Part shown: piece after piece, positions 25,691 through 36,077 of the stretch
Position numbering within the stretch: the first letter of the stretch is position 1
How the letters are laid out: each line of letters opens with the position of its first letter
Assembly: GCA_016081115.2 (NCBI GenBank)
Contig: CM071934.1
Coordinates: 62,915,267-62,979,266 of the forward strand
Direction: 5' to 3'
Source: Rehmannia glutinosa
Lineage: Eukaryota; Streptophyta; Magnoliopsida; Lamiales; Orobanchaceae
Length of the DNA: 64,000 nt
Program-made: the position numbers and the translations under genes
The notes under the pieces: generated by a model
What the model saw: only the letters and a program-made list of their open reading frames with translations
What the model was told of the DNA's origin: nothing
Database searches by the model: none

Positions 25691-25706
25691 CATCCTCCCC
25701 TCCTTA
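25691..25706 (-). other. Chromovirus polypurine tract
   Basis: AAGGAGGGGAGGATG on the minus strand, directly before TGAAGCCCC of the 3' LTR and about 25 bp after the stop codon of the integrase-chromodomain frame. Confidence 0.85.
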
Positions 25707-25731
25707 AAAGAATTTGGTCCCCAAATTCTCT

Positions 25732-27052
25732 TCAGAATAGTTCTGGATATTGATTCCTTATGTCTTCTTCCATTTCCCACGTTGCGTCTTCGTCTCGTTT
25801 GTGGTTCTGCCACACTACCTGAACCATCGGGATTTCTCTCTTACACAACTGTCGTATCTGCTGATCAATGATCCGGATCGGCCTCTCGGTGTAGGATAGA
25901 TTTTCCATTAGAGGAGGAGTATCTCGAGTGATGATATGCTCGGGATCTGGTTGATACTTCTTCAGTCTCGACACGTGGAATACATCGTGCATTCTCGCAT
26001 ATGGTGCTGGTAACTCAAGTCGGTAGGCTAACTTCCCGATCCTCTGTAAAATCTTGTAAGGTCCAATATATCTCGGACTCAACTTGCCTCCTTTCTTCGG
26101 ATTGATCAATCCTTTCTGTGGTGAGAGTCTGAGAAATACTTCATCTCCGACTTCAAATTTCAAATCCTTTCTTCTCTTGTCCGCGTAACTCTTTTGGCGG
26201 CTCTGAGCTGTGCGAATCCGCTCCTTGATCAGCTTGACCTTCTCCATGGCTTCCTGAACTAAGTCGACCTTTGGAATCGAGGGCGACTTTTGTTTCTCTT
26301 TCAGAGTCCATTGATCATCAATCTCCCAGTGTAGTGGCGATCTACATTTTCGCCCATATAATGCCTCGTAGGGTGCCATCCCAATCGTGGCCTGATAACT
26401 GTTATTGTGGGCAAACTCGGCTAATGGTAAGTGCGAATCCCAACTTCCTTGAAAATCCAATGTGCCAGCTCGCAACATATCTTCAAGGGTTTGAATTGTT
26501 CGCTCAGACTGTCCATCGGTTTGTGGATGTGCTGCTATGCTGAAACATAGCGAGGTACCCAATTCCTCGTGCAAGCACTTCCAAAATCTGGAGACAAACC
26601 TCGGGTCTCTGTCGGATACTATGTCGACCGGTACTCCATGCGATCGAATGATTTCTGGATATAAATGCGTGCAAGTTTACGCAAGCTATCGCTTTTCTTG
26701 ATGGGTAAAAAGTGTGCGATTTCGTGAGTCGGTCTACAACCACCCAAATAGCATCATGGCCTCCTCTGGTCTTTGGTAGATCCGTCACGAAGTCCATCGT
26801 TATGTGTTCCCATTTCCACTCGAATTCTCAACGATTGTAGTAAACCGGATGGTCGTTGGTGTTCGCTTTTACTCGTTGACAAGTTAAACATCTCGCAACG
26901 AACTCTGCTACCTGGTTCTTCATGTTTACCCACCAATAACTCCGTTTCAAATCCTTATACATCTTGTTTCCTCCAGGATGTATAGTGTATTTCGAACGGT
27001 GTGCCTCTACTAGGATTTTATTCTTAATCTGCTCATCATTCGGTACACACAC
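25732..27052 (-). pseudogene. Chromovirus integrase with C-terminal chromodomain
   Basis: The zinc-binding part (HPGGNKMYKDLKRSYWW...CLTCQ) is at 26860-27000, the core start MDFVTDLPKTRGGHDAIWVVV at 26730-26797, and then a 280-codon open frame (25732-26574) with [20 protein letters not shown], the GPY/F-type region ([20 protein letters not shown]) and a C-terminal chromodomain-like end ([17 protein letters not shown]). This arrangement marks a Tekay/Del-type chromovirus. The chromodomain is thought to steer integration into heterochromatin. Frameshifts separate the first two parts from the last. Confidence 0.9.
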
Positions 27053-27235
27053 ACTCGATTAAAATCGATAACTCCATCTTCGTCACCGAGAATTCGATCT
27101 TTCTCCTTTAAGTATCTTCTTCTTCAGTTTTTGAAGATGTGCATCTTTCTCTTGTGCTTCTTTGATCTCATTCAGCAAATCGGGTTTAATCGAAATGTTG
27201 GCACATGAAATCTGAGTATTGGTTCTCGTCAGATT

Positions 27236-27733
27236 CTAATTGCTCAGCTCTTCTAATGATTCCAACTCTCGAATCATAAGTCTGGATAAGCTCGCCTTTC
27301 TGCTTAGAGCGTCTGCTACGACGTTAGCTTTCCCGGGATGGTATTGAATATCAAAGTGATAGTCCTCAATCAACTCCATCCATCTCCGTTGCCTCAGATT
27401 GAGGTCTTTCTGGGTGAATAGGTACTTCAAACTCTTATGATCCGTGAAAACCGTGAATGTTGCTCCGTAGAGATAGTGTCTCCATTTCTTCAATGCGAAC
27501 ACTATTGCTGCCAATTCCAAGTCATGCGTTGGATAATTGGCCTCATACGGCTTGAGCTTTCGTGATGCATAAGCGATAACTTTTCCTTCCTGCATGAGCA
27601 CTGCTCCTAGTCCTTCTTTTGATGCATCACCAGACGACAAAGTTTTCTCATTACCTTTGGAAGGGCTAAGACTGGAGATGTAGTAAGTCGTTTCTTCACT
27701 CTTGAAACTCGCCGCACTTGTCATTCCACTCAA
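27236..27733 (-). pseudogene. Chromovirus RNase H segment
   Basis: A 165-codon frame carrying [36 protein letters not shown] and [20 protein letters not shown], ending in [16 protein letters not shown]. This is a near-complete gypsy RNase H domain in the minus-strand pol. It is out of frame with the RT and integrase parts, and the 27060-27235 linker is disrupted. Confidence 0.88.
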
Positions 27734-27859
27734 ACTTGACTTGCTTCGGTTAGTCGAGTGAGTGGTCCGCTATCTTGGAGAAATCCTGGATAAATCTTCG
27801 ATAATATCCAACTAGTCCTAGAAAACTCCCGATTTCCGTTCTGACTCGGGTTGTTTCCA

Positions 27860-28640
27860 TTCAACCACCGTATGTACCTTGAAGGATCCACCGCAATCCC
27901 AAAGGTCGGATACTATGTGTCCCAAGAACGCGACTTCACTAAGCCAAAATTCGCACTTGCCGAATTTGGCATACGCTTATGCTCGTAGTGTCTCTAAAAC
28001 GATTTTCGGATGACGTTCGTGCTCTTCTCTAGACTTAGAGTATACGAGTATGTCATCAATGAATATCACTACGAATTGATCCAAATAAGGTTGGAAGACT
28101 CGATGCATCAGGTCCATAAATGCTGATGGTGCATTCGTCAGACCGAAAGACATTACTACAAACTCGTAGTGTCCATATCGAGTTTGAAATGCAGTTTTGG
28201 AAATGTCTTCCTCGCGGATCTTCAGTTGGTAATATCCTTGTTGTAAATCAAACTTCGAGTACACCGTCGCTCCTTGAAGTTGATCATATAGTTCGTCTAT
28301 CCTTGGGAGGGGATATTTGTTTTTGATGGTCACGCTATTAAGACCACGATAATCTATACACGGTCTTAATGTGCCATCCTTCTTTTTGACGAAAAAGACA
28401 GTGCTCCCCACGAGACGCGTGCTCGCCGGATAAATCCCACATCCATCGGTTTTAGAATTGCGTTTTCAACTCTTGTAACTCAAGAGGAGCCATTCTATAC
28501 GGTGTTCCACGGGGGGCGGTCCCGCAACACTTCGATGGTGAACTCGACTTCCCTATCTGGAGGAATAGTGGTGAGTTCTTGTGGAAATTCATCCGTATAT
28601 TCTGATACTATAGGTACTTGGTTGATACATTGCACTAGGG
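27860..28640 (-). pseudogene. Chromovirus reverse transcriptase, 5'-truncated at a junction
   Basis: The RT core lies at 27977-28411 ([20 protein letters not shown], then [30 protein letters not shown], catalytic [10 protein letters not shown]). The preceding part (YTDEFPQELTTIPPDREVEF) is at about 28530-28600 in another frame. Upstream of about 28640 the sequence is no longer chromovirus; it is Athila-like protease. Gag and protease of the chromovirus are absent from the window. Confidence 0.88.
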
Positions 28641-29337
28641 ATGGGTGAGACATCTTTCCAATGGATCGACAGTAGATTGTCGAGCTACTTCCGAGCGGGC
28701 ACACTGCTCCACTACATCTATGAAATGACAAGTATGTTGTTTTCCTTGAAACTTCATCGCATTATAGATGTTGAACATCACTTCTTCTTCATTAACTCGC
28801 AGAGTCAGTTCTCCACGTTGAACATCGATCAGTGCTTGACCAGTAGCCAAAAATGGCCTCGTTAGAATCAGTGGAACCTGCCGATCCTCCTCCATGTCCA
28901 AGATGAAAAAAGTCTGTCGAAAATAATATGAACTTGTCCACCTTCACCAAAACATCCTCAATTACGCCTCGTGGATATGTAAGCGATCTGTCCGCCAATT
29001 GTAGGGTGATGGTGTATGGTTTCACCTCTCCAAGACCTAATTTCCTGAAAACATACAAGGGCATAAGATTAATTCTAGCACCCAGATCGCAAAGAGCTTT
29101 ATTAAAAATTGAATCACCAATAGTACAAGGGATAATAAAACTCCCCGAATCTTTCAATTTATGCGGTATCTTCCTTTGTAAAATAGTGGTGCATTCCTCT
29201 ATAAGCTTTATAGTCTCGAACTCACCCAACTTTCTCTTTTTCCACATCACATCCTTCGTGAATTTAGCATAGTTAGGCATTTGCTCGAGTGCATCAGCAA
29301 ATGGGATGTTGATGTGAATTTTCTTAAAAATTTCCAA
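28635..29337 (-). pseudogene. Athila-type retropepsin region
   Basis: The minus strand encodes the gag-protease part of an Athila/Tat-group gypsy element. It has the aspartic protease word ALCDLGARINLMPLYVFRKL, then LQLADRSLTYPRGVIEDVLV and RPFLATGQALIDVQRGELTL, and ends near DPLERCL. The DLGA in place of D(S/T)GA is usual in this group. A frameshift falls near 28900, and the expected RT does not follow. Confidence 0.85.
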
Positions 29338-29797
29338 GAATTTCGAAAATTGAGAATCTATCTTCTTTTTCTGAAATCTCTAAGGGAAGGAGAGTGAATT
29401 AGGCACTTGAACCGTAGAGTCAAAAGTAGGAGCAGATTTAGGTTTGTTAGCCGTCGTCTGCTCGTTGCTATGCTGATCTTCTTCTTATTTCGACTCTTCC
29501 CCAATAGGCAAATCAGAATCGGGAAGCTTCTCATGGGTGGCATGAGAGGAAAGCTTAGGACCATCATATGCAGTGCCACTTCTCAATTGGATGGCTTTAC
29601 AATGTTCCCTCGGATTCACCTTAGTATTACTTGGAAAATTTTCTTTCTTCTGCTGAGAGCTTATGGCAGTTGCTAATTGTCCCATTTGGGTCTCCAATTA
29701 TCTAAGATGTGTCTCCATGGTAGACATCTTTGTGCTCAAATTGTCAATCTGCGCATCGCTTCTGTCAGTTGATTCCTGGTCTCTCCAATAAACGTGC
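29338..29797 (-). pseudogene. Athila-type gag, C-terminal part
   Basis: METQMGQLATAISSQQKKEN (from 29697) and VNPREHCKAIQLRSG are standard words of Athila gag just upstream of protease. Small frameshifts and a stop at about 29698 separate them from the upstream part. The gag frame is cut at 29797 by a solo LTR and continues beyond 31312. Confidence 0.85.
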
Positions 29798-31311
29798 TGA
29801 TGTGTGTAAAATATACGTGCATTTTGGGGCTTAAAATGATATATAATTGATGCATTTGCACGAATATTTACTATGTTTTTACTTTGTTTCCTTTGTTGGG
29901 CGTGATACTGCGTACTTTTGTGAATTTTACAGGAAATGGAGCTAAATTGGATAAAAAAAGATATCATGTTCCAAAGTATAGGTCAAGAGCTAAGGTACGA
30001 GCAAAGATATGAAGGAAAGAAGCATGGACGGTCAAACAAAAAGGAATTTCCTTCAAAAACGTCAAAATGCGCTAACAGTTTCCAGCACTGGCAGGGTTGA
30101 GTATTTTGGCCATAACTTTCTCTACAAAATTGATATTAAGGTGATTCAAGTTGCTATGGAAAGCTAAGAGAAAGGGATACAACGTTTGTGAAGACCCCAG
30201 AAGCCAATAACGAACACGACCTGACTGTGTGGGATGACATGGGCGTGCGACGTTTCTTGGTCTGAATTGGTTTCCTAATCCTACCAGAACTCTATAAGTG
30301 ATCTCTCCATGCATCTATAAAAGGGACCCAAGGCTATGCACGAAATTTCATCCATCAATACAACCTACAACACATAAAATAATGCAAGAACACAAGATTC
30401 AAAGTCTTCTGAGAGAGGAAGGCTAGGTCGCGAAGAACACCACAAGGCCTTTCGCATCTATGGGAGCACAAGAGCTTCGAGGGCTTGGAAGGGGAATCCA
30501 TCCTGACAAGAAGGGGTTTTCTTTCTATGTCTAAGATCTTTTGTATGTGCTTAAACGATGTCATAATGTTGATTCGAATTTGTCTATGAGTTTGTAATCA
30601 ATGTTTGACATATCTTTCAGATCTTAGGGGCATAATCGAAACTGTGGATTCATGTTAAATATGATTATTTGTTTTCTTAATTAATTCATGCTTTATGAAT
30701 TCGAGTGCTTATTTATAATTGTTTTTTATTTGGCCAATAATTTGCATGTCATATTTATTACTGCGAAATTCGGGAGATGAGTTCTAGCAAAGATGGAAAT
30801 CAAATTCAGACATAAACGGATGTAACGAGTCGGGAGACCTACAACTGTTTGTGGGGAGTCATTCAATTTAATAATCTTTTGGGAGTTAGTAATAATTATA
30901 ACGAGTCGGGAGTCCTACAATTATTATTAATCAATTGTTTATTTATTGCCTGGGAGGGGGAATAGACTAACTTAGGAATTTAACCCATAGAATTGCATGA
31001 ATTGGTTTTTAAAACTTTATTTGCATTTAATATTGAAGAAGCATGTTGAGATTATGTGCCTAAGGTTGCTCCTATAGATGGTGAAAATATTTGTGGGGTT
31101 CGCAAATTTATTTCTTTTGTTTTCTTTTAGTTTTGAATTTTTTGTTAAAATAACTTGATTTTCGATCGCTTCAATAAAATTGGAATACGATGTTATTATA
31201 GCCTAAGTGTTTCGAATATCAATCCCTGAGGAATACGACCTTGCTTACCATTATTCTATAAACTACACTGTACACTTGCAGTTGTATGAACCAAAATATT
31301 TTTGGTGAACA
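29798..31311 (+). mobile_element. Solo LTR, Athila type
   Basis: 1514 bp, starting TGATGTGTGTAAAATATACG and ending GGTGAACA. The target duplication CGTGC lies at 29793-29797 and 31312-31316. It is the same family as the LTRs at 46171, 57851 and 62573. There is no internal sequence: it is what remains after recombination between the two LTRs of an element inserted in the minus-strand gag. Removing it with one duplication copy restores the gag word order around LEEILG. Confidence 0.92.
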
Positions 31312-32183
31312 CGTGCCGAGTATTTCTTCTAGCGACTGTTTTTTCTCACCTATGGGTTCATTGGAACTAGATTGGTTGGAATAACTCGGAGGTGGGTTCA
31401 ACACTTTTCTATTATTTCCGTAAGAGATATTCTCATGATTGCAAAGTTCCGGGTGATAATAAGTCGGTAATTGATTACCTTGATTGTTAAAACCCTGGTT
31501 ATTCACATAATTAGCTTGCTCGACATTGAATGTGGCGGCTTCCTGAATGGCCGCTGGTGGTGTCTCAGTTTGTTGCGGTGTTCCACCAGTATTCATGATG
31601 GCCATTTGTTTGGATAAAGATGATATTTGAGCTGCTAAAGCTGACATATGATCCAACTCAAGAACACCGACAACTTTCCTTGGTACTGATCTTTTAGAGG
31701 GCCATTGATAGTTGTTTGTGGACATTTCTTCAAGCAAATGTAATGCCTTAGTCGGAGTTTTAGCCATCAATGTGCCTCCTATCCTTGCATCTAATATTAT
31801 CCTCGTATTCCCATTAAGACCGTTGTAAAAGTACTGGACCCTCTACAGTCCGCATAAACATGTTGTAGGCATCTTCTCAACAGATCCTTAAATCCCTCCC
31901 AAGCTTCATATAGTAGCTCAAAATTGATCTGTTGGAATTGATTTATCTCGCTTTTTAGTTGGAGCGTCTTGCTGGGAGGGAAGAATTTTGCCATGAACTT
32001 TTGAGTCAGGTCATCCTAGCTAGTGATACTCCCAGGTGCAAATGTATGCAACCACTGTCTGGCTTTATACCGAAGTGAAATGGGAAAAGCCTCAACCGAA
32101 TAGCTTCATCAGACACACCATTCATCTTGATGGTGTCACATATCTCTAAGAATGTAGCCAGATGGGCATTCGGATCATCCAAT
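31312..32183 (-). pseudogene. Athila-type gag, middle part
   Basis: Contains DDPNAHLATFLEICDTIKMN (about 32130-32183), MAKFFPPSKTLQLKSEINQF (31920-31994) and QAANYV/NNQG-rich segments leading to SLEEILG at 31330. These are characteristic of Athila gag. Frameshifts are present. The frame is interrupted on the right at 32183 by gypsy B and continues at 45237. Confidence 0.85.
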
Positions 32184-33098
32184 TGATGAGAATCCATGGA
32201 CGAAAGACCCAGTAACAGTGCCAGTTGGTTGGGTGACGAGGGCTCAAGCAACAAAGTTCAAGGAAACACTCAACGGGTTGATCCAAGTCATTCAAAGGAT
32301 ACCGAGAGTGTATTGCCAATGAAGTAAGATGTTCAGGTGGTCCAGTTGATTCGCGTCATCAACATTCAAGAGTCCACCTCAGACTGAGCAAGTGAAGGAT
32401 GCCATGAATACAAGTCAGTTTGCGTCTTGAAGACTTTGTAATCAAGTTCTGAATAGTATCTTGTATTCGTCTGTCTTAGTTAGTCGTAGTTTGATTTTTT
32501 TTGAGTCATTTTGATGTTTTGAAGGCCAAATAAACCTTTAAAGCCGCGTCTTAAGTTTATATTTCAAATTTGGGACGAGCAGGGGTCAAATTCGAAGGCA
32601 AAGTCAGGGGGGGTGTTTGACTTGACGCACGGGCAGCCTGTGCACCATAGCACGACCTGTGTGCCTAAGCGAACGAAATTGAGTGCCTCTGAATTGACGC
32701 ACGGGTGGCCTGAGCGTCCGTCCGGGTTTCGGTGGGTCTGTTCAGTTTTTATTTCCTTTCTAATTGTTAAGTTATTTCCTAGTAGGGTTAGGATTTTGGA
32801 TCCCATAGAAGGGTGAACACTTATTCTTTTTCATTAGTTATCAATTAATATTCAAATTTTTACTCTCAAGTTGAGTGTTTTTCCAAGTCCTTCAAGTTTT
32901 ACGTTTTTTGTTGTAATTATCAACTTATCAGGCAATAATCCATAATTGCTTGTGGCGTCTTCGCATACCGATGTTCTTGATTTGCTAAGCAATGGGTCGA
33001 GGTTATTCCACCATCTTTAACCGAACTAGTGAAGATCTTGGGTTAACACTACATTGTTGTTTGGGTTGTATGCACGTTCGTTGCTACGGTTTACATCA
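32184..33098 (+). repeat. Gypsy B 5' LTR
   Basis: 915 bp, starting TGATGAGAATCCATGG and ending TTTACATCA, followed by a PBS. Its first 160 bp keep an open frame that would continue the polyprotein (see 32185-32342). The GC-rich palindromes near 32628-32720 are degraded relative to the 3' LTR. Confidence 0.92.
32185..32342 (+). other. Polyprotein C-terminal frame lying inside the LTR
   Basis: Read from the first base of the LTR in the phase of the polyprotein, the sequence is open for about 50 codons. It contains VPVGWVTRAQATKFKETLNG, matching the GP(V/M)TRARAKxxK motif seen at the C-terminus of some plant gypsy polyproteins. In the 3' LTR the same motif is present (VTTARARKFKEALNGLIQ) but is put out of frame by a small deletion at 44311-44316. 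Confidence 0.6.
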
Positions 33099-33100
33099 GT

Positions 33101-33114
33101 TGGTAATCAGAGCC
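33101..33114 (+). other. Gypsy B primer binding site
   Basis: TGGTAATCAGAGCC, two bases after the LTR end; close to the tRNA-iMet complement. Confidence 0.8.
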
Positions 33115-33405
33115 ATCTAGCAAGGTTAAATCTATCCTGGTTTTCTTTAATCATTGTTATTTTCCAGATTTTCTTATAAACCCTACTTCTTCAAGGGTGC
33201 CAAAAAAAAAGAAATTCAAAATTTGAACAGAAAAATCAGCGGGTAAAGAAGTAATCCGCATGCACAAAAAAAAAGGAAATTCGAAAATTTTGGAAAATCG
33301 GGTTTACAAACCCTAGGCTTCAAATTTCATCTTACAAGTGCGGGTACTTGGAAATTGTGAGTTGAGTGATACACGAGCGTATACACGTGAGGGAGTGAAT
33401 CAACC

Positions 33406-34437
33406 ATGTCCAAGGAAAACCGACAACCGTTGGATTTAGGTAATAAGTTGTATATGGAGGCACTTGCAAGCCTCATTAAAAAAGTGATAATCGAGACGTA
33501 TGGGGATCCCAGTGAGGTGCCGAAAATAGAAGATCATGTTACTAAGGCACGAAGGCCTAGAGGGTTCAAACTGGAGGAATGGGCGGATGAGATGGATGAT
33601 TCTGATTCTGAAAGGAAGCAAAATTACAATTCGGGCATAGGTCTGCATGAAAATAAAGGAGATATGGATGTGAAGATGGCAATTTGAGTAACATTAAAAT
33701 GTAAATTCCATCGTTCTAGGGAAATAGTGATCCGGACGTCTATTTGGATTGGGAGAGGAAAATCGAGAATGTGTTTGAATGCCGAAATTACTCCAAATTG
33801 ATAAAGGTGAAATTGGCATCAACTGAATTTGTGGACTACGCAAGTGTTTGGTGGGATCAATTAATGGTCTCGAGGAGGAGAAGCGGCGAGCGGCCCGTTT
33901 CCACATGGGAGGAGATGAGAAATTTGATGCGATGTCGTTTTGTACCAAATCATTATTACCGAGGCGTCTATCAAAGGTTGCAGAGGTTAACACAATGGTC
34001 TAAAAGCGTGGAGGATTACCATAAGGAGATGGAGATGGAGATGGAGATGCTTGATGGTGAGGGCTAATATAGAGGAGGATCAAGAGGTTACGATGGCAAG
34101 ATTTATCGCAGGACTGAATACTCCTATAGCCGATGCCGTCGACTTACATCATTGTGTTGATCTTGAGGAGATGGTGCACATGGCGGTGAAAGTTGAGCAG
34201 CAGCTCAAGAGGAGGGGTTTCAACTGACAGTCACCGAGTTCTAACTCCAATGCATGGAAGTCAAACATTAACGAAAGGAGGAGCAGAGTTCGAAAACAAC
34301 AGAGCAAAGGAGGAGGGCGACCAAGCCTAAACCCGTAGGTAAATTCGAACCCTCCACTACTCGAAGGAGGGATATTAAATGCTTTAAGTGTCATTGGCTT
34401 GGGCATATTGCTAGTCAATGTCCAAATAAAAGGGTGT
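33406..34437 (+). pseudogene. Gypsy B gag, first part
   Basis: It starts MSKENRQPLDLGNK. After a frameshift near 33690 it continues with DVYLDWERKIENVFECRNYS, VKLASTEFVDYASVWWDQL and WEEMRNLMRCRFVPNHYYR, the standard plant gypsy retrotrans_gag block. It then has a region leading to the zinc knuckle CFKCHWLGHIASQC at 34381-34422. Several frame changes occur (33690, 34060). The frame is cut at 34441 by Sirevirus D and resumes at 40775. Confidence 0.88.
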
Positions 34438-35213
34438 TGGTTGTTTGATACATGTTTTTATCTTAATTTTGATGATTTTATTTTTACACCAAAACAATGT
34501 TTTTACTTGTTGTCCAAATACTCCTAAATGAATTAAAATAGCTTTAATATTTTCCGCTGTATTTCTTCAAGTTTTACTTTAGATAAAATTGGACAACACT
34601 TCTAATGATTTTATGTTTATAAGTTTTACTTCAAAACAAGGTTTCTAAATGTTGTCTAGATACTTCCGATTGGTTTAAAATGTTTTTTTACTAAATCTTC
34701 GGAGTATTTCTTGGGTTTTATTTTCGACAAAAAATTGGACAATATTTCTGTCTCGAGATCGATCGGTCACCGTATAGGGCAACCCGTACCTGAAGATGAA
34801 TTTGGAAACAAAAAATGAGACGGATAGTTAAAATGCCAGTCGGCCAGGTCGACGATTGCAGGCGTCGGCGATGGCATCGACCCGCACCTCGCGGCCGTGA
34901 CTGGCGTTTAAAAGTAATACATAACTTCCTGTCTTGATTTTGTGTCTGGGTCGACCGGTTGATGTTAGGGACGACCGGTCGAGGTACACGTCGACCGGTC
35001 GCCCTGTGTAAATTTCCTGTGTTTCATTTTTAACTTCTATTTGTGTACGACCGGTAGCCCTGTGCTTTGACAGCAAAAATATGACCGTTTGACAGCAGAC
35101 ATATTTCCTTAAAATGTGGGATTGATTTCTAACAGCTATATTCTTGATTTTAATTGTATTTTTCTGTAGATTTTCAATCCCCAAGAGGAGCCTATGCTTA
35201 ATCAATCATCTGC

Positions 35214-35221
35214 TATAAATA
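35214..35221 (+). promoter_or_regulatory. TATA box of the Sirevirus D 5' LTR
   Basis: TATAAATA, with an equivalent at 40046-40053 in the 3' LTR. Transcription would start some 30 bp downstream, so the hairpin array at 35461-35676 falls in the RNA leader. Confidence 0.6.
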
Positions 35222-35460
35222 GAGGAAGTTTTGGAGCAACAAATAGAACTATTGAGATACAACACAACAAGATACACTTCAAGCAAATAATTGTTCTTCA
35301 TTGTTATTATTCTTGTTGTAAATTTTGCCTAGCTTATCACTTTCACATCCTTGAGGTCTAGGCTATTCTTGATTACACTTTGCACTCAAATTGTAATATT
35401 CATTATTGAGTTGTAATCTTGATTTTTGGTTATCATTCAACACAAGATATCCTTGTGAGT

Positions 35461-35676
35461 GTTCTTGTGGTAAGAACACACTTGGATGATCTAGGTGATA
35501 GGTGCAAGAAGATTGTGGTGATCTTCTTATTGAGGTGTTGAAGAATTTGGTATTCTTCAAGGTTGAAGATTGTGGTAATCTTCACAAGGTGCCGTTGAAG
35601 GAAGATTGTGGTGATCTTCAAAGGGAGATTGTGGTAATCTCTAAAGGTGTTGTTGAAGAAGAGTGTGGTGCTCTTC
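35461..35676 (+). repeat. Array of seven short hairpins in the LTR leader
   Basis: Seven successive imperfect inverted repeats with a loop close to TGTGGT: GTTCTTGTGGTAAGAAC, GAAGATTGTGGTGATCTTC, GAAGAATTTGGTATTCTTC, GAAGATTGTGGTAATCTTC, GAAGATTGTGGTGATCTTC, GAGATTGTGGTAATCTC and GAAGAGTGTGGTGCTCTTC. Stem differences between units are matched on the other arm. The array recurs at 40293-40508. The open frame across it is a by-product of the repeat. Confidence 0.8.
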
Positions 35677-35936
35677 AAGGTGTTGTAAGTTGGTGTTGTA
35701 TTAATTTTGGTAATTAATAAAATTCTTTTTCTTTTTGAAATCCATCCCGGATATACTGGGGTGGTAGAGGATTAGGCCCTAGGTGGGTTGAACCTCTTTA
35801 AATCAACGTGTGTTGTTTACTTTCCGCACCTTTATTATTGTCTTTGATCTCTCGGTTCGAAAAAGAGGGTAAAATTGAAAAGATGGAGATAATCTATTCA
35901 CCCCTCTCTAGATTATCGTAGCCGCTTGGACTTACA

Positions 35937-35951
35937 AGTGGTATCAAAGCC
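35937..35951 (+). other. Sirevirus D primer binding site
   Basis: AGTGGTATCAAAGCC directly after the LTR; tRNA-iMet type with one change from TGGTATCAGAGCC. Confidence 0.85.
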
Positions 35952-36077
35952 AAACTCTTTGGCAAGCTCGCTTCACATCGCGAGTGAAGAGGAACGATCG
36001 TCGGCTACGAACGAAGCTCATCTTACCGGCACCTCCACCACTAAGCCACCACTATTTGATTCCAAAAATTTTACATT

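Larger units (their letters stand above)
34442..35936 (+). repeat. Sirevirus D 5' LTR
   Basis: 1495 bp, starting TGTTTGATACATG and ending GGACTTACA. It contains CG-rich partial palindromes at 34845-35060, a TATA box at 35214-35221 and a hairpin array at 35461-35676. Confidence 0.93.

Noticed and set aside
35461..35676. CRISPR-like array
   Set aside because: Units are imperfect palindromes of variable spacing inside an LTR of a plant retrotransposon; there are no constant repeats with unique spacers.
35502..35717. 71-codon frame over the hairpin array, also at 40334
   Set aside because: It repeats EDCGDL-like units only because the DNA hairpins repeat; the minus-strand frames are likewise shadows.
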